Assembly (NCBI RefSeq): GCF_032191775.1
Contig: NZ_CP132507.1
Span: 2,815,001 to 2,879,000 of the forward strand
Length of the DNA stretch: 64,000 nucleotides
Reading direction: 5' to 3'
From: Rhodoferax mekongensis
GTDB taxonomy: Bacteria > Pseudomonadota > Gammaproteobacteria > Burkholderiales > Burkholderiaceae_C
Of the stretch, positions 32,268-41,762 are shown in pieces. The position numbers and the translations under genes are program-made. Below the pieces are notes generated by a model. That model saw only the letters and a list, made by a program, of their open reading frames with translations, was not told the origin of the DNA and did no database searches. Numbering within the stretch: position 1 is the first letter of the stretch; each line of letters begins with the position of its first letter.

Positions 32268-35200
32268 AACTCGACCGTCTGATCTTGGTGAACTGGGGGC
32301 AATTGCGCCCGGGCAATTTCGAGATGGGTGACATGACACTGCTCACCGGTGAAACCGGTTCGGGCAAGTCGACCATGCTCGACGCGCTGCAGACAGTTAT
32401 GACCGCTGCCTTCAAAGGCGTCATGAACTACAACCCAGGTCAAGACGAAGTGTCTCAAGGTCAGCGCCGCGGCAAGACCAAGCGGACCTTGGAGTCCTAC
32501 ATTGTGGGTGCTGAGTACAACAACTTTTCACGAAGTGACGGAGCGCAAGGCTTCATGGCTGCAGTGTTCCGACCCAGCAAAGGTGAGGAAAACCTGAAAC
32601 CCTTCACTGCGTTGGTCGCTGCCTCTGCTCGGGTTGAAGGCAGCGGTGATACCCGGCAGCCCAAGCTTGAGAGCATGTCGTTGGTAATCGTGGATGACGC
32701 CGCCCTCACCTTTGAGGACTTCATGCGTAACGTGGAAACCAATGAGTGCATGCCAGCGGACAGGATTGCACGCCATCTCCAGACCAAATACAGCAAGGTC
32801 AATGACTTCTACGACAAGAAGACAGACTACCTGTGCGCGCTCTACGGACGCTTTCGAGGCAAAACTGGAGTCACCAAAGACGAGGCTACCCATGCAGCCA
32901 AGGCGTGGGTTCAGTCCATTGCGTACCGCCCTATTGGCTCGGTTCATGAGCTGGTTCGCGATGAAATCCTGGACTTCGACGAAAAGCAGCTTCAACAAGA
33001 TATCGAGCGCATCAGCGGCCTGATGCGCCAAGTGAGCAATTTGCGCCAAAAAAGCCTGCGACTCAAAGCAAGCGTCTCAAAACTCACTGAACTCCAGACC
33101 TGCATTCAAGAGGCCAACAAGGCACATGAAGATCATGTAATGCAAGGCATGTTGGTAGCAAAGTTGCAACTCAAAGCGGATGACGAAGCAGTCGTCGCAA
33201 AGGAGCAATTGATTACCCATGCAAGGCAAGATCAACGCGACGAGCAGGAAAAGATTGCCTCTTGGCGTAGCAAGGGTGCGACTCTGGACACTAAACGTGT
33301 CAATTTGACGGCCCGTCTTCAAGGCATTGCTGTACACAGCCAGAAGGTTGACCTTGAGACAAAGTTGGCACGAGCCACCAGGGAAGCAAGGGTATGCCTA
33401 GAAACCTTGGATTCGGGGCTGCGAACTGCTGGCTTGATGGACCAGAAAACACGTGACCTGATTGCACGCCCTATTCCGGACACCTTCAAAGACCTCAAGG
33501 ACGCTATCAGCCGCGTTGACAAAGCACACAAGAAAATCAACTTTGAGCGCTTGGCTGAGTGCGCAGACTTAGTGGAGTCAGCATCCCGAGACGCTGACCT
33601 GGACATCGGAAAGCTCCAAGAGTTAGTGACTGCGTTCAAGGGTGTCAATGAGAGCATTGAGACGCTTCATGAGGCACTTCTCGGACAAGAGCGTGGAGTC
33701 ATGCTCACGCTTACAACAGAAACCGTTCACCTTGGCCAAAGCCTTACTGCGGCGGAAGGTCGGGAGAGAGACCTGGATACACAGCGCGCCCGCTTAGCCA
33801 CTGGCAAGGTCACATTGCCAATGCCAACGGAGCGAGCTCTGCAACTGCTCAGTCATGAGTTTCCAGAAGCCAATACCCAGGTACTGTGTGACTTGGTGGA
33901 ACCGAAATCTCTGAAGTGGCAATCAGCAATCGAAGGGTATCTGGGTGGCGCACGCTTCAACTTGATAGTGGACCCGGCATGGGAGCGCAGGTGTGTGGAT
34001 CACCTCAAGGCTCACAAAATCACCGCCAAAGTCGTTCAAGGAGCACTTTGCCTGCGACGTGCTGAACGCAAACAGTTGCCGGCAGAGTCCATCGTGAATG
34101 AGCTACTTGCTGACAATCCAATTGCATGGGCCTACCTTGTCGACCAATTCGGTTCTGTAATCAAGGCAGCAAACACTGAAGCACTACGCGATATCGAACG
34201 CGGAGTAACGCTAGATGGCATTGCGTCTGGCAGTCGGACTATGTTCACTGTTGAGCGTGTGACCAACGTGTTTGGTACCAAAGCCCGCGAAGAAGCACTG
34301 GACAAAGTAACCAGAGACTTGGAACTTGCCGCAGGAGAGGTTACACGTTTGCGAGCAGCGAAAACTACCATTGACGCCATCAAAGGCTCATTGCAAAGCC
34401 TTCGCCCTCTGCAGTTCAATGCGGCTCCATTGAGGGAAGCATCCGTAGATATTCAAGCAGCCCGGGATGCCCTGGCGAGTTTGGACATCACCGAGCTCAA
34501 GGCACTTCAGAGTGAGCTGGACAATGTCAACAAGCAGATCTCAGATACTAACCAACTGATATCCGACGGTACCCGCCGGGATGTCGGGTACGACTCGACT
34601 ATTCGAAATGCCGAGACGGCAATCAACGACATCCTCTCCAATAAACAGTCCCACTTGCGAGACCTGGAAGCGCAGATCCAGAAAGTAAAGCACCTAATTA
34701 CTTCAAACCCGGGCTTGGTTTATCAGCGCTTGATAGATGACATGGAGGTCCAAATTGCTGATCCGGCACTCACCATTGGAGCTGCTAGAAGCAGGCTGGA
34801 GAGCTTGGCCCCCAAGCCCGATGACCGCCTATTTGACGTTAGAGAAGCTCTGACAGCCTACAACAGTCACGCTGAAAACGACGACCGCTTTGTAGTGGCG
34901 CTTCAACAGAGAGCGGACTCCATTTCCTTCGCCTCCAACTACGAGGCTCTGGTTTCTCTTGAGAAGTCCGTTGTCAAGACCTTGGAAAACCTGCGTGGAG
35001 TCGGTCTTTACAACAGCAGCAAAGAGCTCGATGAGGCTGAAAAGTCATTCCATGACGTGTTCACAAAGCAGTTCTGCGTTGAAATCAAGAGCCGAGTTGA
35101 TGAGGGTGTCCGGACATTACGGCAGATGAACCATGAGCTCAAAAACCTCAAATTCGGTGCTGACAGCTTCCACATTGACTACACAAAGTACGAGCCGGAG

Positions 35201-35911
35201 TTCGAGGACTACTTAAGCTTCTTCGCCGCGGTCACGCAAATGGCTGACTCTGCAGAACCGGTGGACCTCTTTGGCATAAGTGAATTAAGCGACAAGCACG
35301 CTTTTATCAGGGACCGACTAGTCAAGCTTCTTCTGGATGAAGACCAAGACAAAGCAACCAAAGAGCTAATGCGGATCGCTGACTATCGTAACTACCGCAG
35401 ATACGACATCATCAATGAGACTACCAGCGGCAGCCGAGTACGGCTATCTGAATGGGGTACAGGGTCTGGTGGGCAGCTGGAAACGCCTGCATACATCGTT
35501 CGCGCTGCAGTTGTCACCAACCGCCTGAAGCTCTTTGAGAAAGGCGGTAGCCTGAAGCTGTTAGTCAACGACGAGTCATTTGCCAAGATGGATGAGCCCA
35601 GAGCGCGAGCGGTCCTCGGGTTCCTGCGTGACAAATTGGACCTTCAGATCATCAGTGCAATGCCCACTATGAAGGCTGGTGCGCTTAAGGACGAATTCAA
35701 TAGGGAATACAGCTTTACGCGCCTCAAAGGCGTAGTCAATGGCGAGCTCGACTTCATCTCAGAGTGCGACGAGCGAATCTTTAAGTCTGACAAGATGAGA
35801 GAGTTGTGGGAGCGCCAACGCGTATTGGCTCGAGAAAAAGCGAAGCATCTCTTTGATGAAGCGCATCCGGAGGATGCTGAGGACCAAGCATTGCCTGCAG
35901 CTGAACAATGA
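32264..35911 (+). CDS. jetC: Wadjet anti-plasmid system protein JetC (SMC/MukB-like ATPase)
   Basis: A 1215-residue SMC-type ATPase. The N-terminal head has the Walker A motif GETGSGKST (29-37). Two long coiled-coil arms follow, interrupted by a hinge region around residues 540-690 (for example LPMPTERALQLLSHEFPEAN and the YLVDQFGSVI part). The C-terminal head holds the signature GTGSGGQ (1065-1071) and a Walker B strand ending VNDE (1101-1104). This is the DNA-extruding motor of Wadjet, related to MksB, whose loop extrusion reveals small circular DNA to the nuclease JetD. All ATPase motifs are intact, so the motor is probably functional. Confidence 0.95.
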   Translation: MKLDRLILVNWGQLRPGNFEMGDMTLLTGETGSGKSTMLDALQTVMTAAFKGVMNYNPGQDEVSQGQRRGKTKRTLESYIVGAEYNNFSRSDGAQGFMAAVFRPSKGEENLKPFTALVAASARVEGSGDTRQPKLESMSLVIVDDAALTFEDFMRNVETNECMPADRIARHLQTKYSKVNDFYDKKTDYLCALYGRFRGKTGVTKDEATHAAKAWVQSIAYRPIGSVHELVRDEILDFDEKQLQQDIERISGLMRQVSNLRQKSLRLKASVSKLTELQTCIQEANKAHEDHVMQGMLVAKLQLKADDEAVVAKEQLITHARQDQRDEQEKIASWRSKGATLDTKRVNLTARLQGIAVHSQKVDLETKLARATREARVCLETLDSGLRTAGLMDQKTRDLIARPIPDTFKDLKDAISRVDKAHKKINFERLAECADLVESASRDADLDIGKLQELVTAFKGVNESIETLHEALLGQERGVMLTLTTETVHLGQSLTAAEGRERDLDTQRARLATGKVTLPMPTERALQLLSHEFPEANTQVLCDLVEPKSLKWQSAIEGYLGGARFNLIVDPAWERRCVDHLKAHKITAKVVQGALCLRRAERKQLPAESIVNELLADNPIAWAYLVDQFGSVIKAANTEALRDIERGVTLDGIASGSRTMFTVERVTNVFGTKAREEALDKVTRDLELAAGEVTRLRAAKTTIDAIKGSLQSLRPLQFNAAPLREASVDIQAARDALASLDITELKALQSELDNVNKQISDTNQLISDGTRRDVGYDSTIRNAETAINDILSNKQSHLRDLEAQIQKVKHLITSNPGLVYQRLIDDMEVQIADPALTIGAARSRLESLAPKPDDRLFDVREALTAYNSHAENDDRFVVALQQRADSISFASNYEALVSLEKSVVKTLENLRGVGLYNSSKELDEAEKSFHDVFTKQFCVEIKSRVDEGVRTLRQMNHELKNLKFGADSFHIDYTKYEPEFEDYLSFFAAVTQMADSAEPVDLFGISELSDKHAFIRDRLVKLLLDEDQDKATKELMRIADYRNYRRYDIINETTSGSRVRLSEWGTGSGGQLETPAYIVRAAVVTNRLKLFEKGGSLKLLVNDESFAKMDEPRARAVLGFLRDKLDLQIISAMPTMKAGALKDEFNREYSFTRLKGVVNGELDFISECDERIFKSDKMRELWERQRVLAREKAKHLFDEAHPEDAEDQALPAAEQ

Positions 35912-37053
35912 TGGACTTTCCTTGGCTGCATTCACCCGCCATCCAACAACTGCTTCACAAGCTTGTTGATAAGTTAGATGCCGCAGAAGGTCGTGGCAGT
36001 GCGTCCCCTTTAGCATTGTCCTTGAATGAGGCCAGTTGGCCCGCTTTATACAAAGCGAACTTCGAGTCAGAAAAAGAGACACTATGGGAACAGGTCCTGC
36101 AACTCCAAAGGGCCGGTTGGATACAAATTTCCCCTGCCCAAGCTACCAAAAGCTCACAAGGCTATGACGCGAATCCGAAGATTAAGTGCGTTAATGTCGA
36201 CGCGATACGTTTGGCAACAAGTCGCTTAGAACGCCCAAAAACTGCAATTGAGAGGTGGCGGTCGATTATCAACGAGCATCTCGATGCGTCAGATGAAGCA
36301 AAGTTAGCAGCTGGCAACTACTGCATCGACCTCGCAGATCACCCCATGGTAGACGTTGTTCAGCAACTCAACCGCTTAAAGGATTTGCAAGCAGAGCCGC
36401 TAATGCTTCGAGAGGTGTCCGCAAAGCTCTTTTGGGGGATGTCCAAGATTTTGGATAGCAGGACTGGCCTAGTGAATGCCATTTTAGGAACTGACGAATG
36501 TCCTTTTCCAGAAACTCCGGTCCAACTGCAAGTGTTTCTTCCAAAAGGTGGCTTCAACGCAGTTCTATTCATCGAGAACCAATTGAGCTTTGAGCGAGCC
36601 ATCAGATCTGACAACAAGAACTTCTCAAAGCTTGCACTAATTTACGCCTCTGGCTTCAAAGGGAGTGCGGTGAGACTGCGTGAAGTAAACACGGCTTCGA
36701 TATACCTTTCAACACTGGGTGAGAAAACGCCTTTAAGCCTCGAATTTTTTGAAAGCTGGTTGTTTGGGAAAAACATGCAAGTTGAGTCCTACTTTTGGGG
36801 TGACCTGGACTGGTCTGGAATAAGAATTTTGGCCTCGCTGAGGACAAGTTTTCCTGACCTAAAGGCATGGACGGCGGGGTATGACGAACTACTAAAGTTG
36901 CAAAACATGGGAGATGGGCACTCACCCGGAGAGTCCAATAAACTGGGGCAACGAAGGATTGAATCGACTGGCTGCTTGTATACCGACACAATTCTCATAC
37001 CCGCGTTGACTCAAAAACAGAGCTTTGTAGACCAGGAGGCCATTCAGTTCTGA
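35908..37053 (+). CDS. jetD: Wadjet anti-plasmid system nuclease JetD (Toprim-like)
   Basis: A 381-residue nuclease subunit. The N-terminal half is helical with winged-helix-like parts (DUF3322-like). The C-terminal half is a Toprim fold related to topoisomerase VI: a glutamate at FIEN (Glu223) and the acidic pair GDLDWSG (Asp299, Asp301), which bind the catalytic metals. JetD cuts DNA trapped by the JetABC motor. It overlaps jetC by 4 bp. The stop is only 19 bp from the convergent stop of the ClpP-like membrane gene and no terminator is visible between them. Confidence 0.92.
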   Translation: MMDFPWLHSPAIQQLLHKLVDKLDAAEGRGSASPLALSLNEASWPALYKANFESEKETLWEQVLQLQRAGWIQISPAQATKSSQGYDANPKIKCVNVDAIRLATSRLERPKTAIERWRSIINEHLDASDEAKLAAGNYCIDLADHPMVDVVQQLNRLKDLQAEPLMLREVSAKLFWGMSKILDSRTGLVNAILGTDECPFPETPVQLQVFLPKGGFNAVLFIENQLSFERAIRSDNKNFSKLALIYASGFKGSAVRLREVNTASIYLSTLGEKTPLSLEFFESWLFGKNMQVESYFWGDLDWSGIRILASLRTSFPDLKAWTAGYDELLKLQNMGDGHSPGESNKLGQRRIESTGCLYTDTILIPALTQKQSFVDQEAIQF

Positions 37054-37072
37054 GTTGCTCCAAAAATCGACG

Positions 37073-38545
37073 CTAATAACCTGACTTGCGTTCCGACCAA
37101 CGCAAGGTCGCATAACCCGCCCCATACATTTCGCCGTGGATAGGTGTCCAAATTTCCCGGATGGAAGGCTTCAACGCTTTGTGGATGAACACCGTTGAGA
37201 CTCCCCTGCTCTGCCAGAACTCAGCCATTTTGTAGTCCGTTGCAGTCCACCCTCTAGAAACAGGTCCATAGCGGGTGCCTGAGCGGTGGAAACCGACTTC
37301 CACATCGGGACCCAAGTAGCGATCTACGCCCCCGGCCAACAACAAAGTGCATGCGCTGTAGCAACCTTCCATAGAGACAGTGTCCATCCTCCGGTCCACG
37401 ATCATTTGGGCCATGCGTAGACCCTCGATCACAATTCCGCCCGGACTTTCGATCTCAACCAGGGTGAGCTTGGGATTGCGGTCCAGCACAAACTGCAAGG
37501 CGTCTGCACTGCCCAGCGTGAACTCACCGCGTACGACTACCCGACCCAGATGGGGATCTGCATAGACCTCTGCAGGCTTCAGAGTGCCGGTGACCATCCC
37601 CCACCAGTTCTCCATGACCGACTGATCCCAGAAGTTGGTAAAAGTAACTGGAGCCAGTCCAATGCTGAGCAGGTAGAAGGTTCCACCCCAAAGAACTCCG
37701 CCCGGCTTCTTAAAGCTCGCACGGGCGCTGCGCGTTAGCGCGATGGCAATTCCGATAGCCGCAATCAATGCTATGGGCATCATGACTGCCAACGACCAGA
37801 TGACCCGACCGTATTCGCGGGTCCAGTCCAGGGAGTACGGTAGCAAGATGGCCTCTATTCGTCCAGGCAAGATAGCTAGGAGTAAACAAAAGCCAAAGGT
37901 CAGGAACAGGTTTCTCTCACCTCTAAAGAAGGAGGTCAGATACTGCCAACAGAGCTCGGCCTTCTCCTTGGACCAGCTTCCCCAAGTAGTCCTCACCGGC
38001 ATCGCCTCGGGTCGGAACACCTTTTGGGGCATGTTTGGGTCTTGATCCATTCGCCAGCGTTCCCCGAGTTCCATGGGCAAGGTCGACGCATCCAAGTGGC
38101 TGGGGGCCAATGCTGCAGGCATAGGACCAACATGGAGTTGTCTTGCGCCTTCATCCCGTTGGGCATTGGAGTGATCCAACTTCTTGTTACTCCGTTTTTT
38201 TGCGGCTACCTGGCTGACATTCCGATCAAACCAATCCAAGAACTTCAGGACATCGGTGTGTTCTGAGTAGGCCTTGCTCTTAGCCAACTCCAATCGCATG
38301 GTTCGCTCAGAGAGATAGAAGGTTTTGACATCCTTGGCGTACAGCGAGGTCCGCTGATAACTGGTCTTCAGAACATCATCTTTGGGTAGTCGAGCGTAGA
38401 AAGATCGCAAGTCCCGGGTGCTGATCCAGACTTCGTGGGCCTCGTCTTCCACGATTTCAAAGGACCAATGGCGGTGTTTGATGGGCCAAACGTGGAAGTC
38501 ATCCAGGTTCTTGAGGCTCATGAAACCGGTAGAAGGACCTTTCAC
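37073..38545 (-). CDS. Membrane protein with Bro-N-like N-terminus and ClpP-like (COG3904-type) C-terminus
   Basis: A 490-residue fusion. Residues about 30-110 are soluble and end with FYLSERTMRLELAKSKAYS, which recalls Bro-N/antirepressor domains. Three hydrophobic helices follow at about 212-236, 248-270 and 283-303. The C-terminal 335-425 is a ClpP/SppA-like fold of the COG3904 type: VVVRGEFTLGSADALQFVL, IESPGG, then the nucleophile Ser397 in CYSACT and His420 in GFHRSG. It probably cleaves or binds envelope proteins, with the catalytic part on the far side of the membrane. It is the last gene of an operon with a TraT-like lipoprotein (41 bp gap) and a trypsin-like protease. Confidence 0.75.
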   Translation of the reverse strand: MKGPSTGFMSLKNLDDFHVWPIKHRHWSFEIVEDEAHEVWISTRDLRSFYARLPKDDVLKTSYQRTSLYAKDVKTFYLSERTMRLELAKSKAYSEHTDVLKFLDWFDRNVSQVAAKKRSNKKLDHSNAQRDEGARQLHVGPMPAALAPSHLDASTLPMELGERWRMDQDPNMPQKVFRPEAMPVRTTWGSWSKEKAELCWQYLTSFFRGERNLFLTFGFCLLLAILPGRIEAILLPYSLDWTREYGRVIWSLAVMMPIALIAAIGIAIALTRSARASFKKPGGVLWGGTFYLLSIGLAPVTFTNFWDQSVMENWWGMVTGTLKPAEVYADPHLGRVVVRGEFTLGSADALQFVLDRNPKLTLVEIESPGGIVIEGLRMAQMIVDRRMDTVSMEGCYSACTLLLAGGVDRYLGPDVEVGFHRSGTRYGPVSRGWTATDYKMAEFWQSRGVSTVFIHKALKPSIREIWTPIHGEMYGAGYATLRWSERKSGY

Positions 38546-38586
38546 TTACGCGAACTCCAAACCTCACTTACCTTCAAGCCAAGTCG

Positions 38587-39318
38587 TTAGAGCAGATTAG
38601 CAATGACTCGACCCAATCTGTCAACAATTGCAGACGTCGTTTGCTCAGCTCTAGCCGAATCATCACCGGCGTAGACTGCGACTCTTACTGTATCGCGCGT
38701 CGCAAACCCTGTGTAAGCGTCTTTCTCCCGTTCTTCATCTTTGGCACGTTCAATCTTGTTCCCGCCGATTATGAAACGGTCATTTTTTGTAGACTCTTTT
38801 CGCACGATACCAATGTTCACGTCGCATAAAGCTAAGTACGTCGCTCGAGTTCCGTGATTGCGAATGATCTCCTCAATAGCAGCGCCTGCCACAGCACCAA
38901 GAATTGCGCCGCTACCGGTACCGACGTCTCCGGAACGCTTGGCAATTTCATAACCTGCTACGCCACCCAGTAACAGACCGATACCACTACTGCTACTCAC
39001 ATTCGAGACCGCTGCAGTACGGAACTGGAATGCGTTCACGTCCATGACAATCCCGAAGCTTTGGTCACTGACTTCATATCCTGCTGAACGAAGTCCCGAC
39101 TCAATAGACTGACGCAGACGTCCCACATCAAACTCTGGATCGCCTGAGGAGTTTCGCAATCTCAGCTTGATGGTCCGATTCGCGAACTGGGATGAGTCCA
39201 CGAAGAGATTGCGAGATGTGGCACTACCAATCTGAAGAGACTTCTGTGCGACAGCTGGTTGAGAGGCACACCCGTTTAAAAGCGCCAAGAGAGCCAATGT
39301 CAGAATCCAGCGAATCAT
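38587..39318 (-). CDS. TraT-like outer-membrane lipoprotein
   Basis: A 243-residue lipoprotein. The signal peptide ends at the lipobox LNGC with Cys17. The mature part begins with strands typical of TraT complement-resistance proteins (ANRTIKLRLRNSSGDPEFDV, then IESGLRSAGYEVSDQ). A glycine-rich hydrophobic stretch (GIGLLLGGVAGYEIA and GAILGAVAGAAIEEI) matches the membrane-inserting part of TraT, followed by a beta-rich end. TraT proteins on plasmids cause surface exclusion and serum resistance. It overlaps the upstream protease gene by 4 bp, so the two are coupled. A chromosomal stress or envelope role is more likely here than conjugation, as no transfer genes are nearby. Confidence 0.75.
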   Translation of the reverse strand: MIRWILTLALLALLNGCASQPAVAQKSLQIGSATSRNLFVDSSQFANRTIKLRLRNSSGDPEFDVGRLRQSIESGLRSAGYEVSDQSFGIVMDVNAFQFRTAAVSNVSSSSGIGLLLGGVAGYEIAKRSGDVGTGSGAILGAVAGAAIEEIIRNHGTRATYLALCDVNIGIVRKESTKNDRFIIGGNKIERAKDEEREKDAYTGFATRDTVRVAVYAGDDSARAEQTTSAIVDRLGRVIANLL

Positions 39319-41762
39319 TTGTTCTTCCCTTCAAATCGATTTAGATACTCACGAATCTCGTTGTAAGACACGCTGAAATTTAGATTTTGCGAAGCCTTAT
39401 CAACTCGCACCCAATCATTCACCCCAATGACTGCGTCTTTCAAAAACAGCGGTCCTCCCGAATTTCCGGGACTGATTGGCGTGTCGGTCTGAATGAACTC
39501 TATTGGAGGTCCGGCACGGAGCATCGCACCAGGCTGCTTACGAATAGCACTGACTACTCCACGAGTGATCGTGAATTCATACCCCTTAGGATGGCCAATT
39601 GCCTCTGCAGTCTCGCCAAGTCGAATAGGACCCGCATGCATCTTCAAGGGTTTGCCAACTGTCTGTGCTTTGATGAGAGCAAGATCTAGTCGTACATCAG
39701 AGTCGACAACCTTTCCATAGGACTTGGTACCGTCGTAGTAAGTCATCTGCACAAGGCTGGACCCATCTACAACGTGAGCTGCGGTCAGTATCAAGTCCGG
39801 TGTCACATAGAAACCAGTACCAATTGCCTTGGGAGTCTTCAGAATAAGAATGCTGTCAAAGCGTTCATCAGCAATGGCTCCAGACTCACCTCTAGTAGCG
39901 CTATCTTTGATCTCAGCCTTCGCCTCTGTCCTCGCGTCAGACTTGGTAGCAGTCTTATTCACATAGGTTGGGCTTGCACTAGCGTACTGACGGTTGGAGA
40001 GGGGCTTGAGAAACGCCTCTACCGAGGTAAACGGCTTCGAAGGAGCTTGGCTGATGTTGGCTGGATCAAAGAGAGCGGACAACTTGACGGTGATTGGCCG
40101 CTTTTCCCATTCGGTCACATCCTCCTCACGCCCATTTCTGCTAAGAATACTCTGAGCATCAGGATCCTCGTTCTCTACGTTGTACGAAACGGTAAATTTC
40201 TCACTGTCTTTGACTTCAAAATAGTTCGAATAGACTTTTTTCCGATTTACATCAATGACGTAATAGTCCACCCTGGCCAACTTGGAAGCACTTATGTCAA
40301 CAAGTTGATAGCTGTACTTCGAGTAAACGGGTTTGGTAACAGTTTGGGGAGTGCGCGCTAAGACTTCCGCACTCTTGTTGAAGTCGCTTTCAGCGGCACT
40401 AGCGGATAGACCATTTGCTGCACTTAACAACGCACAAGAAAATGCATTTCCGTAACAAGGCTTACTTCGGTTATTCGCGCTCTCAATTTTTGCAGCCTGC
40501 ATCTTGGACATTGCACGCTGATATTCGGTAATCACACCCACATACTCTGGGTTCTGCTCTTGGCGCACGCCTGTTTGAAGGCGGCTTGGCATTTCTCGCT
40601 TGTTCTTGAACTCTCGAAGAATTTTCGCAGCGGACAGGTCTGTAACGAATATGTAGTCAAAGCCTGACGAAGTGGCCTTTGCCAGAAATGACTCATTCGC
40701 ATCAGCAATGAGGAGCCCGTAGTCCTTCTCGAAAGTCAATTCGAAATCAAAAACGTTCCGCTCTTTAAAGCTTGTTGCCGTTAGATCAACAAACCCAATT
40801 TTTACTGCGGTATCCAAGCCGGACTCAGTCCCAAAGTCCTTTACCAATCCTCGTAGCTCAGAGAGTTTTTCAAGCGGGTATGGGCCGCTGCCAAGTTGCG
40901 CAAGTCGCTTTTTTAGTTCAGCGGCTCTCGTGACCCTCCGTCCAGTTTCTGGAGCAGTCACGTCTTTCAGAGTAGTCGCCAGCTCCGCTTGAGATTCAGA
41001 ATTCAGCGAATTCAATGCAGCGAGTACTTTTGCCTGAAACTCCGAAGACACCTTGTAGTCAGCGCTTGTGAAGGGACTCCGAGGATATGAACCCACAGGC
41101 TGACCGGTTCGCATTACCTCATCAAATGTAGAGGCAAGTGCTTTCTGGCGATCTTTACGAACCGTGTCATAGACACGAGCAAGCTCTCGCGTAATGACAT
41201 CAGTTGCCTCATCAGCAACCCGACTAGTCCGAAGAAGGTCATTGGCATTGATCTCAACGGCTGTCTTTTGTGCCTCCCCGATTGCATCAGTTGCACTTTT
41301 CCAGCTTTCATTTGTGTTGCTTGAAAGGTCATTAATCAGCACCAAGCGAGCCAACGAAGTGGTTACTTTGGTTCGATAGTCGCGCTCCATCAACCATTTT
41401 CCGAGCTTCTGAAGTTGTGGGGTTACCTCTTTCTTTTCTGTATTAAAGCGTTTATCGAAGTAAGCTGAATACTTCTCAGAAAAGAATGCCTGCGCCTTTT
41501 CAAGCTCATCGGCATCGACAAGTTTGTTAAACGCGCTACCTTCTAAATCAAAAGGATTGGAAGGTAGCCCACTGGCAATGGACTTAAAGACATCTTCTAG
41601 TCCAGCAGCTGAGGCACTAGTCACACCAGTGAACGTGATTACTAGTCCAAGCACGAAGTGCGAAGCGATTCGGCCAAAAACTTCGGTACTGGCCTTCTTG
41701 TTGGACTGTGCAGTCGCAGCAATCCCTTCGCCATTAAAGGCATTTATATTAATCATTTTCAC
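39315..41762 (-). CDS. Large secreted protein with C-terminal trypsin-like protease domain
   Basis: An 815-residue protein. A hydrophobic segment at about 35-53 ending ASAAG looks like a signal peptide, placing the rest in the periplasm; the extra N-terminal 30 residues suggest that a later start may be used. Residues about 55-560 are helical and of unknown family. The C-terminal part is an S1/HtrA-like protease with GTGFYVTPDLILTAAHVVDG (His663), RLDLALIKA (Asp693) and SPGNSGGP (Ser768), so the catalytic triad is complete. No PDZ domain follows. It heads a three-gene operon with TraT-like and ClpP-like proteins. Upstream it has three 11-bp direct repeats. Probably envelope protein processing or quality control. 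Confidence 0.82.
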   Translation of the reverse strand: MKMININAFNGEGIAATAQSNKKASTEVFGRIASHFVLGLVITFTGVTSASAAGLEDVFKSIASGLPSNPFDLEGSAFNKLVDADELEKAQAFFSEKYSAYFDKRFNTEKKEVTPQLQKLGKWLMERDYRTKVTTSLARLVLINDLSSNTNESWKSATDAIGEAQKTAVEINANDLLRTSRVADEATDVITRELARVYDTVRKDRQKALASTFDEVMRTGQPVGSYPRSPFTSADYKVSSEFQAKVLAALNSLNSESQAELATTLKDVTAPETGRRVTRAAELKKRLAQLGSGPYPLEKLSELRGLVKDFGTESGLDTAVKIGFVDLTATSFKERNVFDFELTFEKDYGLLIADANESFLAKATSSGFDYIFVTDLSAAKILREFKNKREMPSRLQTGVRQEQNPEYVGVITEYQRAMSKMQAAKIESANNRSKPCYGNAFSCALLSAANGLSASAAESDFNKSAEVLARTPQTVTKPVYSKYSYQLVDISASKLARVDYYVIDVNRKKVYSNYFEVKDSEKFTVSYNVENEDPDAQSILSRNGREEDVTEWEKRPITVKLSALFDPANISQAPSKPFTSVEAFLKPLSNRQYASASPTYVNKTATKSDARTEAKAEIKDSATRGESGAIADERFDSILILKTPKAIGTGFYVTPDLILTAAHVVDGSSLVQMTYYDGTKSYGKVVDSDVRLDLALIKAQTVGKPLKMHAGPIRLGETAEAIGHPKGYEFTITRGVVSAIRKQPGAMLRAGPPIEFIQTDTPISPGNSGGPLFLKDAVIGVNDWVRVDKASQNLNFSVSYNEIREYLNRFEGKNK

